NCBI GenBank assembly: GCA_002840245.1
Contig: PHAA01000025.1
Span: 1 to 51,105 of the forward strand
Source: Firmicutes bacterium HGW-Firmicutes-15
Lineage (GTDB): Bacteria; Bacillota; Syntrophomonadia; Syntrophomonadales; Syntrophomonadaceae
Direction of reading: 5' to 3'
DNA: 51,105 nucleotides
In this document: piece by piece, positions 1 to 10,420 of the stretch
How positions within the stretch are numbered: position 1 is the stretch's first letter
How the letters are laid out: every line of letters starts with the position of its first letter
Position numbers and translations under genes: made by a program
Notes under the pieces: model-generated
Told to the model about the DNA's origin: nothing
Seen by the model: the letters and a program-made list of their open reading frames with translations, nothing else
The model's database searches: none

Positions 1-297
1 AGCTAGATTTTAGGGATTAATTTTTCATGCTTAACTAGGTACAGAAGGTGGGTCATTTTGTGGCCAATTATTGATCATTTTACTTGACCGCTTACACCAA
101 GCCCACCCTCACTTATAGTTTAGATTAGTACGCGGTAGTTACAATCACAATGCCCATTGCTTTTGTTACAATGCTGGGCATAATAAATAAAATGGGATTC
201 GACCCCATGATGCGGCCCCCACATCCAACAAAACTCACTTAACCTGTGAGCAAGGTTTTGTACTCACACCTATAAATATAAGTTACCGACTCAAAAC
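1..297. other. Intergenic stretch, no gene seen
   Basis: No credible reading frame. It lies downstream of the minus-strand gene at 298-759. The only structure I can point to is an imperfect hairpin at about 228-261: outer arms ACAAAA and TTTTGT, inner arms CTCAC and GTGAG. It could end transcription of that gene, though no clear U-run follows it on the minus strand. Confidence 0.5.
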
Positions 298-759
298 TTA
301 GTCTTCAATAAGATCTACAAGCCAGTTTTTTTCTTGAATCTTTGTATCAAGTTCACGATATTGTTTTGACAAAAAATCAGTTTCTTTTTGAGTATTTGCT
401 ATATTAACAGTGCTGTAGAATTTCACCTCTGATTTCGAATACCGATCAAGTTTTATTACCGTGGCCTGTATTAATGATTCTAAAACACTTCTTTTGAGAA
501 TGATGGTATCTCTTGTCGCTAATGAATCTGTAATAGATTCTCCTTTTATAAATTCTGTTAGCGAATTTGTCTTATTTATTTTTTTTATTAAGATCGTAAG
601 CTCATCAATTAAAGTATTCAATTCAGTCAATAATTCTTTCGGGTCTTCTGGTGGTTTTTCACCTTCTTGAACTTTTGCGCTCCGTGTTAACCTAGCCCTC
701 AATTGCTCGATTTTTTTTTGCTTATCTGCTCTTAAGATTAAAGCTTCTGCCAATTTCAT
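298..759 (-). CDS. DIP1984 family protein
   Basis: A 153-residue cytoplasmic protein that I recognise as the DIP1984 (septicolysin-like) family from its opening MKLAEALILRADKQKKIEQL, the RNAKVQEGE-like stretch (here RSAKVQEGEKPPEDP, about residues 26-40) and the LNTLIDELTILIKKINKTN helix that follows. Length fits the family (about 150). The sequence is almost wholly helical and charged, with heptad-like leucines suggesting coiled coils, and has no signal peptide or membrane segment. The biochemical role of the family is not established. The ATG start is supported by GGAGG seven bases upstream. It is a lone gene with no partner on its strand nearby. Confidence 0.8.
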   Translation of the reverse strand: MKLAEALILRADKQKKIEQLRARLTRSAKVQEGEKPPEDPKELLTELNTLIDELTILIKKINKTNSLTEFIKGESITDSLATRDTIILKRSVLESLIQATVIKLDRYSKSEVKFYSTVNIANTQKETDFLSKQYRELDTKIQEKNWLVDLIED

Positions 760-1090
760 TGTTTATCCTCCAATCATAAAATACTAAACATATGGATATG
801 GGAATCTCATCAACTTTATATTTCATTTACTAGTCTTTAAGATAATACGAGCTTGAATGAATTAGTATGTTATCAATCTACTGTAAAGTCATTTTAGTCA
901 ACATTTATTTCAAAATATTCAAACAAAATTAGTGCCTCCCCAATAGTACCTTTTTATAGGCATTTTTATATGATTACAATTTGACTAAACTCATTTACTC
1001 CTTGTGATGACATCCTTTTTCAATTTCGGTTTTTACCATTATTCGCCATTAATTATGGAATTTCCTGCTATTTTTCTATAATGCAGCGAA

Positions 1091-1136
1091 AAACGGCGTA
1101 GCCATCACAAAGACAGCCACGCCGTTTCTATTTTTG
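1091..1136. terminator. Terminator-like hairpin
   Basis: Perfect 9-bp stem AAACGGCGT / ACGCCGTTT (1091-1099 with 1119-1127) followed on the plus strand by CTATTTTTG. It sits immediately left of the ligA relic and may be the remains of a terminator between former convergent genes. Confidence 0.55.
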
Positions 1137-1149
1137 ATTATCCGTTTTC

Positions 1150-1215
1150 TTACTTGAGCATATTTATTAAATCGTCCTCGGCAAGAACTTTTCAGCCGAG
1201 ACTCTGGGCATTGGT
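1150..1215 (-). pseudogene. Decayed 3' end of ligA (BRCT tail)
   Basis: The reverse strand of this 66-base stretch translates as TNAQSLG-stop-KVLAEDDLINMLK-stop, matching the C-terminus of the intact ligase at 3842-5872 ([21 protein letters not shown]) with one in-frame stop where the intact copy has Ile. The two DNA stretches also align directly from the stop codon inward. Upstream of this point the similarity ends. It is therefore a relic of a second ligA copy, or of a duplicated segment that carried the ligA end. It cannot make a protein. Confidence 0.8.
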
Positions 1216-1303
1216 TATGCGCAGCAAATAGTCCTACAGCGCATAGCTTTCCCATAAAATGCAGGATATTCCATTGCTTGGTCGAAGTACTAATCAATAA
1301 AGA

Positions 1304-2197
1304 TTGAGATTTATTGAAAAATGCACAAAGAAATGAGGATAATGAATGTTATATTCCAAATACGGAATAATCTTTTTTAAATATGGACTTCCTAGTTTTT
1401 TCATCGTTTTAGCGATTGGCGTCAGGCTGTTTCATTATTTATGTAAAAAAGCAGCCAAGAATGAAAAAGCCAATGCCTTGATGGGCAAGATCCCACTTAA
1501 ACCTGAGTATCTTAAAGGGACCATTAAAGTTTTAGCCTATATTAGTATTCTTAGTTTTGCTTATGTTTCATCATTTGGGAGTGGTACGGCCAAGGCAGAT
1601 CTAAATATTGCAAATATTGCACCTCTCATTGAAGCAAATATTGACCGAAACTTTACAGACCTGGAAATACTCGGAGAAAGCTTGAAAATTGATTCGGAGC
1701 ACTGGCGAGTATATAAACCAGACAAATATGCTAGATATGCTAGATATGAGGAGGAAGCTACGATTACTGGGCCAAATAACTTTGGATCAGTAACTTTTAC
1801 GCTGTGTAGAGACCGGGATGCTGCGCGGAAACTTTATGATTCGAAGCTAGAGTCAGTTGTCTCCCAAAATATTTTACAGGAATCTGGGAACATAGGGGAA
1901 AACAGATATTATCTTACCTTGATACATGGTGTTGGTCGCACTACGGTGCTTGGACCTGCTGCTCTGGCTTTTATAACCGAGATTTTAGAGGGTCCTCCAG
2001 AATCTTATAATTTATCCATTTTGAAAAACAATCTAATTATTGATCTACATCCATATTATCATCCCGAACCAAATCTGTGTACGCTGTTAGACACCCCTTA
2101 TTTTCAAATAATGAACCCTGCTAGGGTGCCTAATCCATATGCTGATGCTTTGATCCTGGAAACGGCTGCTGTGCTCTATGCGATACCTACAGAATAA
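1304..2197 (+). repeat. Diverged direct repeat, copy 1
   Basis: First copy of a segment of about 0.85-0.9 kb repeated at 2991-3838. Similarity starts in the leader (ATTGAGATTTATTGAAAAATG in both, then CAAAGAAATGAGG) and runs through the whole coding region to the shared end GCGATACCTACAGAAT. Divergence is substantial, with small in-frame insertions, so the duplication is not recent. Confidence 0.8.
1346..2197 (+). CDS. Unknown membrane-anchored protein (paralogue 1)
   Basis: A 283-residue protein I do not recognise. Two hydrophobic segments near the N-terminus (about residues 9-30 and 58-78) flank a basic loop (KKAAKNEKANALMGK), followed by a soluble domain of about 200 residues, probably outside the cell. 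The domain has recognisable patches: NIDRNFTDLEILGE, the CRDRDAARKLYDSKLE helix, and QESGNIGENRYYLTLIHG. It is a full-length paralogue of the protein at 3032-3838, the best-conserved parts being CRDRDAARK and SGNIGENRYYLTLIHG. The ATG start has AATGAGGA about six bases upstream. Relative to its twin it carries an extra YARYAR duplication near residue 130. No function can be assigned. Confidence 0.75.
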   Translation: MLYSKYGIIFFKYGLPSFFIVLAIGVRLFHYLCKKAAKNEKANALMGKIPLKPEYLKGTIKVLAYISILSFAYVSSFGSGTAKADLNIANIAPLIEANIDRNFTDLEILGESLKIDSEHWRVYKPDKYARYARYEEEATITGPNNFGSVTFTLCRDRDAARKLYDSKLESVVSQNILQESGNIGENRYYLTLIHGVGRTTVLGPAALAFITEILEGPPESYNLSILKNNLIIDLHPYYHPEPNLCTLLDTPYFQIMNPARVPNPYADALILETAAVLYAIPTE

Positions 2198-2240
2198 GCC
2201 ATCGTCAATTTTTACAAATACATAAAGTGGGGAATTCCTA

Positions 2241-2669
2241 ATGTTTTTTTCATCCTTAAAAAATATACGGCCATCTTTTTCGCTTTTCTTACTAATTTTA
2301 TGGTGTCTTGATCTAATCTTCGTCAATGATGATTTATTGGGAGCTTTGCCAGATGGGGTAATGTTATCAATAAGCGGATTAATAGTGCTATCCTATTTTG
2401 TACTGGCAAGGAATTTCTGGATAATGTCGATAGCCGTACTAATAGTCCGTTTAATTAGAAAGGTTATTGATGCCATTTTAGCTTCTTCTAATCCAGTTGA
2501 TGCTATTAACTATATATTTAGTATTCCTCACACTGGATATCCCAGTTTTCTCATTTTTGGCTGGGAATGGCCGGTTATTAAAGCTTTGGTAATAAGTACA
2601 GCAGCAGTTTTTATTTATATTAAGTTTAGCACTTTCTTGCATGCCAGGTCCTTCAGACAATCTTTATAG
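2241..2669 (+). CDS. Unknown small integral membrane protein
   Basis: A 142-residue, very hydrophobic protein with about four predicted membrane segments (roughly residues 12-28, 40-58, 60-80 and 112-130). I do not recognise a family. The ATG is preceded by GTGGGG with normal spacing. It follows the first paralogous membrane protein by 43 bases on the same strand and probably shares its transcript. No comparable gene follows the second paralogue, whose end abuts ligA, so if this gene belonged to the duplicated unit it was lost there. Confidence 0.6.
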   Translation: MFFSSLKNIRPSFSLFLLILWCLDLIFVNDDLLGALPDGVMLSISGLIVLSYFVLARNFWIMSIAVLIVRLIRKVIDAILASSNPVDAINYIFSIPHTGYPSFLIFGWEWPVIKALVISTAAVFIYIKFSTFLHARSFRQSL

Positions 2670-3031
2670 ATTGAACTTGAAATGATTATGAGATATTCCC
2701 CGGCATTTCTACAAGGGTATGTGCAACTGCAGGCTTATGCCGCCATTAAGCAGAGAATTGATTTGCAGTGTAAGCTTCCGCATCCTGACCGAGCTCAAGT
2801 GGGCGAATATATTAGCAGACATCTTACTTATGCCGGTGCTGACCACGATATCGTTACGGACATTGCTATTGATATTCAAGTTTTCCAGCGGAATAGCCAG
2901 AATGGTTAACAAGGTTTGCACTCATAGTTTTATATGGAGCACAGAATGGAGAAAAGGACTTTAACAAGGGCAGAAGCTTCAGTGATTTTATTGAGATTTA
3001 TTGAAAAATGTACAAAGAAATGAGGTAATGA
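2670..3031 (+). other. Spacer with doubtful 75-residue reading frame
   Basis: About 360 bases between the small membrane protein and the second paralogue. A frame at 2682-2909 would encode 75 residues (QGYVQLQAYAAIKQRID... DHDIVTDIAIDIQVFQRN), but it has no good ribosome site and I recognise no family. It has a protein-like composition and could be a gene fragment. From about 2991 the sequence is the conserved leader of the duplicated membrane gene. Confidence 0.35.
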
Positions 3032-3838
3032 GTGTTGTATTCTAAACACGGATTACTCTTTTTCACATATGGATATCCTAGTTTTGTCATCGTTATAGCT
3101 ATTGGCGTCGGGCTGTTTCAATATTTATATAATAGAGCGGCTAAGAATGAAAAAGCCAACACCTTGATTGGCAAGATCCCAGTTAAACGTGAGTATCTTA
3201 AAAGAACCATTAAAGTTTTAGCCTATATTGGTATTCTTAGTTTTGCTTATGTTTCATCATTGTGTACTGGTACGGTCAAGTCAGATCTTAATATTGCGCC
3301 TCTCATTGACATAAATATTGACCGGAACTTTACATACCTGGAAGTACTCGGAGAGCGCTTAAAAATTGATCCAAAGAACTTGCGACTATATAAACCGGGC
3401 AAATATGCAGGTTTTGAGGAAGAAGTTTATATTCCTGGGCAAAATAACTATGGATCTGCAACTTTTAGACTGTGTAGAGACCGGGATGCTGCGCGGAAGA
3501 TGTATGATTCGAAGCTAGAGATGGTTGTCTCCGAAAATATTTTACAGGAATCGGGGAACATAGGCGAAAATCGATATTATCTTACTTTGATACATGGTGG
3601 TGGTCGCGGTAGGGTGCTTGGAGAGGATTATTTTGGAGGAGAATGTGATTTATCCATCTTAAAAAGCAATCTAATTATTGATGTACATCTTCCATATTAT
3701 CCTCCCGAATTGAATTTGTGTACGCTATTAGACACCCCGCTTTTTCGTATAATGCGCTCTGCCAGGGTGCCTAATTTATTTGCTGATGCTTTGATCCTGG
3801 AAACTGCTGCTCAGGTATATGCGATACCTACAGAATGA
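2991..3838 (+). repeat. Diverged direct repeat, copy 2
   Basis: Second copy of the unit described at 1304-2197. It ends with the paralogue's stop codon only three bases from the ligA stop, whereas the ligA relic at 1150-1215 lies to the left of copy 1. This fits an ancestral tandem array of the unit [membrane gene + ligA end]. Confidence 0.8.
3032..3838 (+). CDS. Unknown membrane-anchored protein (paralogue 2)
   Basis: A 268-residue paralogue of the protein at 1346-2197, with the same layout: two N-terminal hydrophobic segments (about residues 9-30 and 58-78), then an extracytoplasmic-looking domain with CRDRDAARKMYDSKLE and SGNIGENRYYLTLIHG. It starts with GTG (GTG-TTG-TAT, aligned with ATG-TTA-TAT in the twin), with ATGAGG just upstream. 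It is 15 residues shorter, mainly in the glycine/alanine-rich stretch after LIHG. Its stop lies three bases from the convergent ligA stop, leaving no room for a terminator. Function unknown. Confidence 0.75.
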   Translation: MLYSKHGLLFFTYGYPSFVIVIAIGVGLFQYLYNRAAKNEKANTLIGKIPVKREYLKRTIKVLAYIGILSFAYVSSLCTGTVKSDLNIAPLIDINIDRNFTYLEVLGERLKIDPKNLRLYKPGKYAGFEEEVYIPGQNNYGSATFRLCRDRDAARKMYDSKLEMVVSENILQESGNIGENRYYLTLIHGGGRGRVLGEDYFGGECDLSILKSNLIIDVHLPYYPPELNLCTLLDTPLFRIMRSARVPNLFADALILETAAQVYAIPTE

Positions 3839-3841
3839 GCC

Positions 3842-5902
<2,061 letters not shown>

Positions 5903-5914
5903 TCATGCAACTCT

Positions 5915-8041
5915 CTATACTATCTTCTCCAGAGGAGCCATATCTAAACGTAGCGTACGGGTCCCAGCCCTTTCAAAATCGACAATAGCAATTTCATTTT
6001 CCGCTAGCTTCAACACCGTACCCACTCCAAACTTCTTATGAATCACGGTATCACCTTCAAAGAGCTTACCACCCACTCTTTTCTTCTCATGGGGTGATTC
6101 AATCAACTCCTCCGGTATCTCCTTAATAAAGCGTGAAGGGGGATTATTCCGCTCGTAACCATATAGCAAGCGGGAAACCGCATTGGTAAGATAAAGCTTT
6201 TCCCGAGCGCGCGTTATCCCTACATAGCATAACCTGCGCTCTTCTTCCATATCCTCAGTGGTTTCAGTACGATAGGAGGGAAATACCCCCTCTTCCATTC
6301 CGGTCATAAACACGGCTGGAAACTCCAAACCCTTGGCCCCATGATAAGTCATGAGCACAACCGAATCAGTGTGATCCAGCTCATCGGTATCTTGTACCAA
6401 GGCAATACGAGCCAGAAAATCATCCAGATTTTCAATGCCCTCCCTTTCAAATTCAACCGCCAAAGACCTCAGTTCCTGCAGGTTTTCTATACGAACTTGT
6501 GCCTCAGCAACATTATTTTTCTTTAAATCTTCTACGTAACCACTCATATCCATGACCTGATCCAAGATATCTCTCACCGGAGCACCTGATTCATGGAGAT
6601 TGCCGAAATAGGTGATCATCCCGTAGAAATCCTCCAGCGTAGTGGCCATTTTCTTACTGATGCCCACAATCTCCATGGCGTTGGCCAACACCTCAATGAT
6701 GGGCATACCCTCATTTGAAGCGTACTCCTCCAACTTTTCTATGGTCTTATCCCCTATGCCTCGACGAGGAATGTTGATAACCCTGCGGAAACTCAAACGG
6801 TCGTTTTTATTGCAGACCAGCTTTAGGTAGGCTACGATGTCCCTGATTTCTTTTCTTTCGTAAAACTTGCGCGCCCCAATAATTCGGTAGGGAATATACT
6901 TACGCAAAAGAGCTTCCTCAATAATGCGTGACTGAGCATGAGTTCGGTAGAAAATGGCGGAGTCATTGTAGTTTCTGCTTTCTCTATCTACTAAATCAGC
7001 AATAGTATTAGCTACGAACTGAGCTTCTTGAAAGCTATCCCCCGCGCAGAAATAAATAATTTTGTCCCCATTCTCGTTTTCGGTATAGAGATTCTTTTCT
7101 TCCCGGTCAGAATTATTACTAATTACAGCATTAGCAGCCTGAAGAATCTGCTTGCTGGAACGATAATTCATTTCTAACTTGACCAACCTGGTATCCGGAT
7201 AGTCTTTTAAAAATTTCTTGACATTACCGGGCTCAGCACCCCTCCAACTATAGATAGACTGATCGGGGTCACCCACTGCAAAAATATTGCGATGTCTGCC
7301 CGCGAGGAGGTTGGCCCATAAATACTGAGCATAGTTGGTATCCTGGTATTCATCCACCATGACGTACTGAAACCGTCGCTGGTATTTTTCCAGGATGTCC
7401 GGGTTTTCTTTAAACAATTTGATGCTTAAGATAATCAGATCTTCGAAATCTAGAGCATTAAAATCTTTTAGGCGAGCATTATATAGTCTAAATATTCGAT
7501 AATACTTGTCCTTCGACAGCGGCGAAGCATCCAGGTTTTCGAAATATTTTTCCGGATCCCTCAGACTGTTTTTCGCTTGCTTAATAATATAAAGCAATTC
7601 ATCGGGCTTCGTCTCATAGTCGTTTTCTTCTTTCAAAATCTCTTTTATAAGGGTTTTGCTTTCTCCTTCACCTAATATGGCAAAGTTTTTCTCATAACCC
7701 AGGAAATTAATATCCATACGCAGAATTTTATAACAGGCAGCATGGAAGGTTTGAATCCAATGACCATTATAATCAGGAATTAAAGCCGCTACCCGAGCAC
7801 GCATCTCCTGCGCAGCTTTATTGGTAAATGTTATAGCCAAAATTGCATCAGGGTGAACTCCATTATCTATCAGGTTACTGATCCTGCGGGTAAGAACCTG
7901 GGTCTTACCGCTGCCTGCACCTGCCAGAACCATACATGGGCCATCGAAATGCAGGACTGCCTCCTGCTGCTGTTCATTAAGACCTTTCAAAACATCTGCC
8001 ATAAATTTACCCGCTTTCATCAATTCACTTTCAATATTCAC
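5915..8041 (-). CDS. pcrA: ATP-dependent DNA helicase PcrA (UvrD family)
   Basis: Superfamily 1A 3'-5' helicase used in repair and rolling-circle replication. About 708 residues. The sequence shows LNEQQQEAV (Q motif), Walker A AGAGSGKT (about residues 40-47), motif II VDEYQDTN, GDPDQSIYSWRGA (motif III), NYRSS (motif IV), the TYHGAKGLEF motif and the late VGITRAR motif. The C-terminus (GDTVIHKKFGVGTVLKL...) is the Tudor-like RNA polymerase-binding tail of PcrA. The GTG at 8041 has its AGGGG site only two bases away, so ATG codons at 8020 or 8002 (MADVLKGLNEQQQ) are plausible real starts. It is first in a pair with ligA and is separated from the his genes by a long palindrome. Confidence 0.97.
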   Translation of the reverse strand: MNIESELMKAGKFMADVLKGLNEQQQEAVLHFDGPCMVLAGAGSGKTQVLTRRISNLIDNGVHPDAILAITFTNKAAQEMRARVAALIPDYNGHWIQTFHAACYKILRMDINFLGYEKNFAILGEGESKTLIKEILKEENDYETKPDELLYIIKQAKNSLRDPEKYFENLDASPLSKDKYYRIFRLYNARLKDFNALDFEDLIILSIKLFKENPDILEKYQRRFQYVMVDEYQDTNYAQYLWANLLAGRHRNIFAVGDPDQSIYSWRGAEPGNVKKFLKDYPDTRLVKLEMNYRSSKQILQAANAVISNNSDREEKNLYTENENGDKIIYFCAGDSFQEAQFVANTIADLVDRESRNYNDSAIFYRTHAQSRIIEEALLRKYIPYRIIGARKFYERKEIRDIVAYLKLVCNKNDRLSFRRVINIPRRGIGDKTIEKLEEYASNEGMPIIEVLANAMEIVGISKKMATTLEDFYGMITYFGNLHESGAPVRDILDQVMDMSGYVEDLKKNNVAEAQVRIENLQELRSLAVEFEREGIENLDDFLARIALVQDTDELDHTDSVVLMTYHGAKGLEFPAVFMTGMEEGVFPSYRTETTEDMEEERRLCYVGITRAREKLYLTNAVSRLLYGYERNNPPSRFIKEIPEELIESPHEKKRVGGKLFEGDTVIHKKFGVGTVLKLAENEIAIVDFERAGTRTLRLDMAPLEKIV

Positions 8042-8109
8042 TACCCCTAATCATACCACAAAGAGAGCAACAGGTTAATCCCAGAAAATAGGACGACCGT
8101 ACGACCGCC

Positions 8110-8233
8110 CCAGGCCGTTGACAAAAGCGAATCTCAGCGTTATTTCAAAAAGCCCGTTCAATCAACGTACCTATGTACGCCTCAATCACGGGCTTTCCTC
8201 ATGCCTTGATCTTCACTTCTGTCATCAGCCTGG
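8110..8233. repeat. Long imperfect palindrome in pcrA-hisI spacer
   Basis: A 124-base inverted repeat. Outer arms CCAGGC...TGACA-AAG and CTT-TGTCA...GCCTGG pair (8110 onward with 8233 backward), an inner stem pairs AAAGCCCGT with ACGGGCTTT, and the tip is CGTAC-CTAT-GTACG (8166-8179). It lies downstream of the his genes and could fold as a large terminator-like RNA. Its length and layered structure look more like a dispersed palindromic element than a simple terminator. Confidence 0.65.
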
Positions 8234-8264
8234 CAGCTTGCCGACTTTATCTTAAGCCTCTACA

Positions 8265-8912
8265 TTATCGCCGGGATTTCAACTCTGTGAATATATCCTC
8301 CAATGCCACTCCCTGTTCCACCAAGAGTACCAGCAGATGGTAAAGTAAATCCGAGCTTTCATAAACTACTTCTGATTTATCGAGGTTCTTGGATGCAATA
8401 ATTACCTCGGCACTCTCTTCCCCCACCTTTTTCAATATCTTATCAAGCCCTTTATCGAAAAGGTAGGTAGTGTATGAGCCTTCGGGCATTTTCATTTTTC
8501 GGTCTACTATAAGATCGTAGAGTTCATACAGTATCCCCGAGTTGGCCTGGGTGCTGTATATCTTAGTTGGATCAAATACTTGCGGAGCGATTTCCTCTCC
8601 GGCGGCATTCCTATAGAAACAGGAATAGTGTCCTGTATGACAAGCGGCACCCAGCTGTTCTACCTTAATTAATAGGGTGTCCTCATCACAGTCATATAAT
8701 ATCTCTTTCACTGTCTGGATATGACCGGATGTCTCCCCCTTATTCCACAGGGATTGGCGGCTGCGCGAATAAAACCAGGTCTTCCCGGTACTCATAGTCT
8801 TTTCCAGGGATTCCGCATTCATATAGGCCATCATTAAAACCTGACCACTCTGATAATCCTGTATAATAGCGGGAACTAGACCCCGCTCGTCAAATTTAAT
8901 GGTATTAATCAT
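8265..8912 (-). CDS. hisIE: Bifunctional HisI-HisE (PR-AMP cyclohydrolase / PR-ATP pyrophosphatase)
   Basis: Steps 2 and 3 of histidine synthesis on one 215-residue chain. The N-terminal HisI half carries [12 protein letters not shown], the [11 protein letters not shown] motif and the metal-binding DCDEDTLL and [11 protein letters not shown] segments. The C-terminal HisE half (from about residue 118) has YDLIVDRK and the pyrophosphatase helix [15 protein letters not shown]. The open frame reaches to 8996, but the start is the ATG at 8912, which overlaps the hisF stop as ATGA and begins with the usual [15 protein letters not shown]; translation is probably coupled. It is the last gene of the his set. 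Confidence 0.95.
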   Translation of the reverse strand: MINTIKFDERGLVPAIIQDYQSGQVLMMAYMNAESLEKTMSTGKTWFYSRSRQSLWNKGETSGHIQTVKEILYDCDEDTLLIKVEQLGAACHTGHYSCFYRNAAGEEIAPQVFDPTKIYSTQANSGILYELYDLIVDRKMKMPEGSYTTYLFDKGLDKILKKVGEESAEVIIASKNLDKSEVVYESSDLLYHLLVLLVEQGVALEDIFTELKSRR

Positions 8913-9667
8913 AATCTTATCGCCACTCCTTTTCCCGCTAGGTATTCTTTGGCTTCTTGCACGGTATATTCCCGGTAATGAAAAATCGATGCACATAAGA
9001 CGGCATCGGCCTGGCCATCTGTTGAGGCTTCAAAAAGGTGTTCCAGGTTGCCCGCGCCGCCTGAGGCAATAACCGGAATGGAAAGGGCTTCACTCACCGC
9101 AGCGGTCAAGGGAATATCGTAGCCATCTTTGGTGCCATCTTTATCCATACTGGTAAGCAGTATTTCTCCTGCTCCTAACGCTTCTACTTTACGTGCCCAT
9201 TCCAGCACATCTATCCCGGTAGGGGTTCGGCCACCGTTTATATATACCTCCCAGCCTCCCCCTTCCCGGCTCCGGGCATCTATCGCTACAATGATACACT
9301 GGCTGCCAAACTTTCTAGCTCCCTCTGTTATGAGAGACGGCTCCTTAATGGCCGCAGAGTTTATGGAAACCTTATCTGCACCGGCATTAAGCGTGTCCCT
9401 AATGTCGTCAATACTGCGCAGTCCCCCTCCTACGGCAAAGGGTATAAAAACCTCCCGGGCCGTGTTACGGACTACCTCCAGCATGGTTTTTCTGGCTTCC
9501 GAAGACGCAGTAATATCCAGAAATACGAGTTCGTCAGCTCCCTCACGGTCATAATAGGCCGCCAACTCCACCGGATCACCAGCGTCTCTCAGGTTCACAA
9601 AATTGATTCCTTTTACAACCCTCCCGGCATGTACATCCAGGCAGGGTATTATTCTTTTGGCCAGCAT
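8909..9667 (-). CDS. hisF: Imidazole glycerol phosphate synthase cyclase subunit HisF
   Basis: TIM-barrel cyclase that joins ammonia from HisH with PRFAR to give imidazole glycerol phosphate and AICAR. 252 residues. The opening [20 protein letters not shown] contains the first catalytic Asp, and IVAIDARS the second. VGGGLRS and IASGGAG are the phosphate-binding loops. The start is the ATG at 9667, with GGAGGGAG seven bases upstream, not the longer frame to 9691. It follows hisA by 27 bases and overlaps hisIE by four. The AICAR it releases is a substrate of PurH, encoded in the same string of genes. Confidence 0.97.
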   Translation of the reverse strand: MLAKRIIPCLDVHAGRVVKGINFVNLRDAGDPVELAAYYDREGADELVFLDITASSEARKTMLEVVRNTAREVFIPFAVGGGLRSIDDIRDTLNAGADKVSINSAAIKEPSLITEGARKFGSQCIIVAIDARSREGGGWEVYINGGRTPTGIDVLEWARKVEALGAGEILLTSMDKDGTKDGYDIPLTAAVSEALSIPVIASGGAGNLEHLFEASTDGQADAVLCASIFHYREYTVQEAKEYLAGKGVAIRL

Positions 9668-9694
9668 TATAGGACTCCCTCCGGTCGGCAAATT

Positions 9695-10420
9695 CTACTT
9701 AGCTGCATTTAATGCTTCTTCAATACTTATCTTTCCATCGTACAAGGCTTTACCTATGATTGCCCCACTTACCCCGAGGCTCTCCATTTTTTTAAGCGCC
9801 TTAATATTATCAACGCTGGATACCCCACCCGAAGCAATGATTTTCAACCCGCTGCTGCCAGCCATTTCTTCAATAGATGCAAGGTTCGGCCCCTGTAAAA
9901 GACCATCCATGGAAACATCTGTATAGATAGCGGTTTCAACCCCCATCTTCCGCATTTGTTCCCCAAATTCCAAAGCCCTTAAACTGGATTTTTCCACCCA
10001 GCCTTCTATAGCTACCATACCCTCCCGGGCATCAAGTCCCAGTATCACCTTGGTCGGGCCAAAGTCTGCCAGTAGTTCTGTAATAAATGCCGGACTGGTA
10101 ACGGCTCGGGTACCGATAATCACCCGACTGGCACCTATCTCCAAAAGACGCTCCACATCTTCCCGGCTGCGCAGCCCGCCGCCTACCTGAAAAGGGATGC
10201 TGATAGAGGCTGCAATTTCCTTTATCGCTGCCAGATTCCGGGGACTGCCCTCAAAAGCACCATCCAGATCTACCACATGAAGGAACTCTGCTCCCTGAGA
10301 CTGAAATGAAGCAGCCAGCTTGCCAGGTGTATCTGAATAGACTGTCTTGTTCTCCTTTTTGCCCTGCACCAGGCGTACACACTGTCCATCCTTTAAATCG
10401 ATAGCCGGATAAATAATCAT
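9695..10420 (-). CDS. hisA: ProFAR isomerase HisA
   Basis: Converts ProFAR to PRFAR (step 4 of the pathway) by an Amadori rearrangement. 241 residues, normal length. It is a TIM barrel homologous to HisF: catalytic Asp in IYPAIDLKDGQCVRL, second Asp in IYTDVSMDGLLQGPN, and phosphate loops VGGGLRS and IASGGVSS. The start overlaps the end of hisH by four bases. Confidence 0.97.
   Translation of the reverse strand: MIIYPAIDLKDGQCVRLVQGKKENKTVYSDTPGKLAASFQSQGAEFLHVVDLDGAFEGSPRNLAAIKEIAASISIPFQVGGGLRSREDVERLLEIGASRVIIGTRAVTSPAFITELLADFGPTKVILGLDAREGMVAIEGWVEKSSLRALEFGEQMRKMGVETAIYTDVSMDGLLQGPNLASIEEMAGSSGLKIIASGGVSSVDNIKALKKMESLGVSGAIIGKALYDGKISIEEALNAAK

Larger units (their letters stand above)
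760..1345. other. Intergenic region with terminator and ligA relic
   Basis: AT-rich spacer of about 590 bases. It holds a terminator-like hairpin (1091-1136), a decayed ligA 3' end (1150-1215) and, at its right end, the leader of the first paralogous membrane gene. Short open frames here have no ribosome site and are not called. Confidence 0.5.

Noticed and set aside
190-226. tRNA-like T-arm (GGGGTCGAATCCC on the minus strand)
   Set aside because: The loop is one base short of GTTCGAATC type, no acceptor, D or anticodon arms can be placed around it, and no CCA-adjacent pairing is visible.
1076-1297. Reading frame of 73 residues on the minus strand
   Set aside because: It spans the terminator hairpin and overlaps the ligA relic in another frame, and has no ribosome site; the relic is the better explanation.
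2709-2964. Three overlapping small frames on both strands
   Set aside because: Mutually exclusive, none with a ribosome site or recognisable family; recorded only as a doubtful region.
9129-9926. Long plus-strand frames opposite hisF and hisA
   Set aside because: Shadow frames of strongly supported enzymes; no start signals and composition typical of antisense frames.
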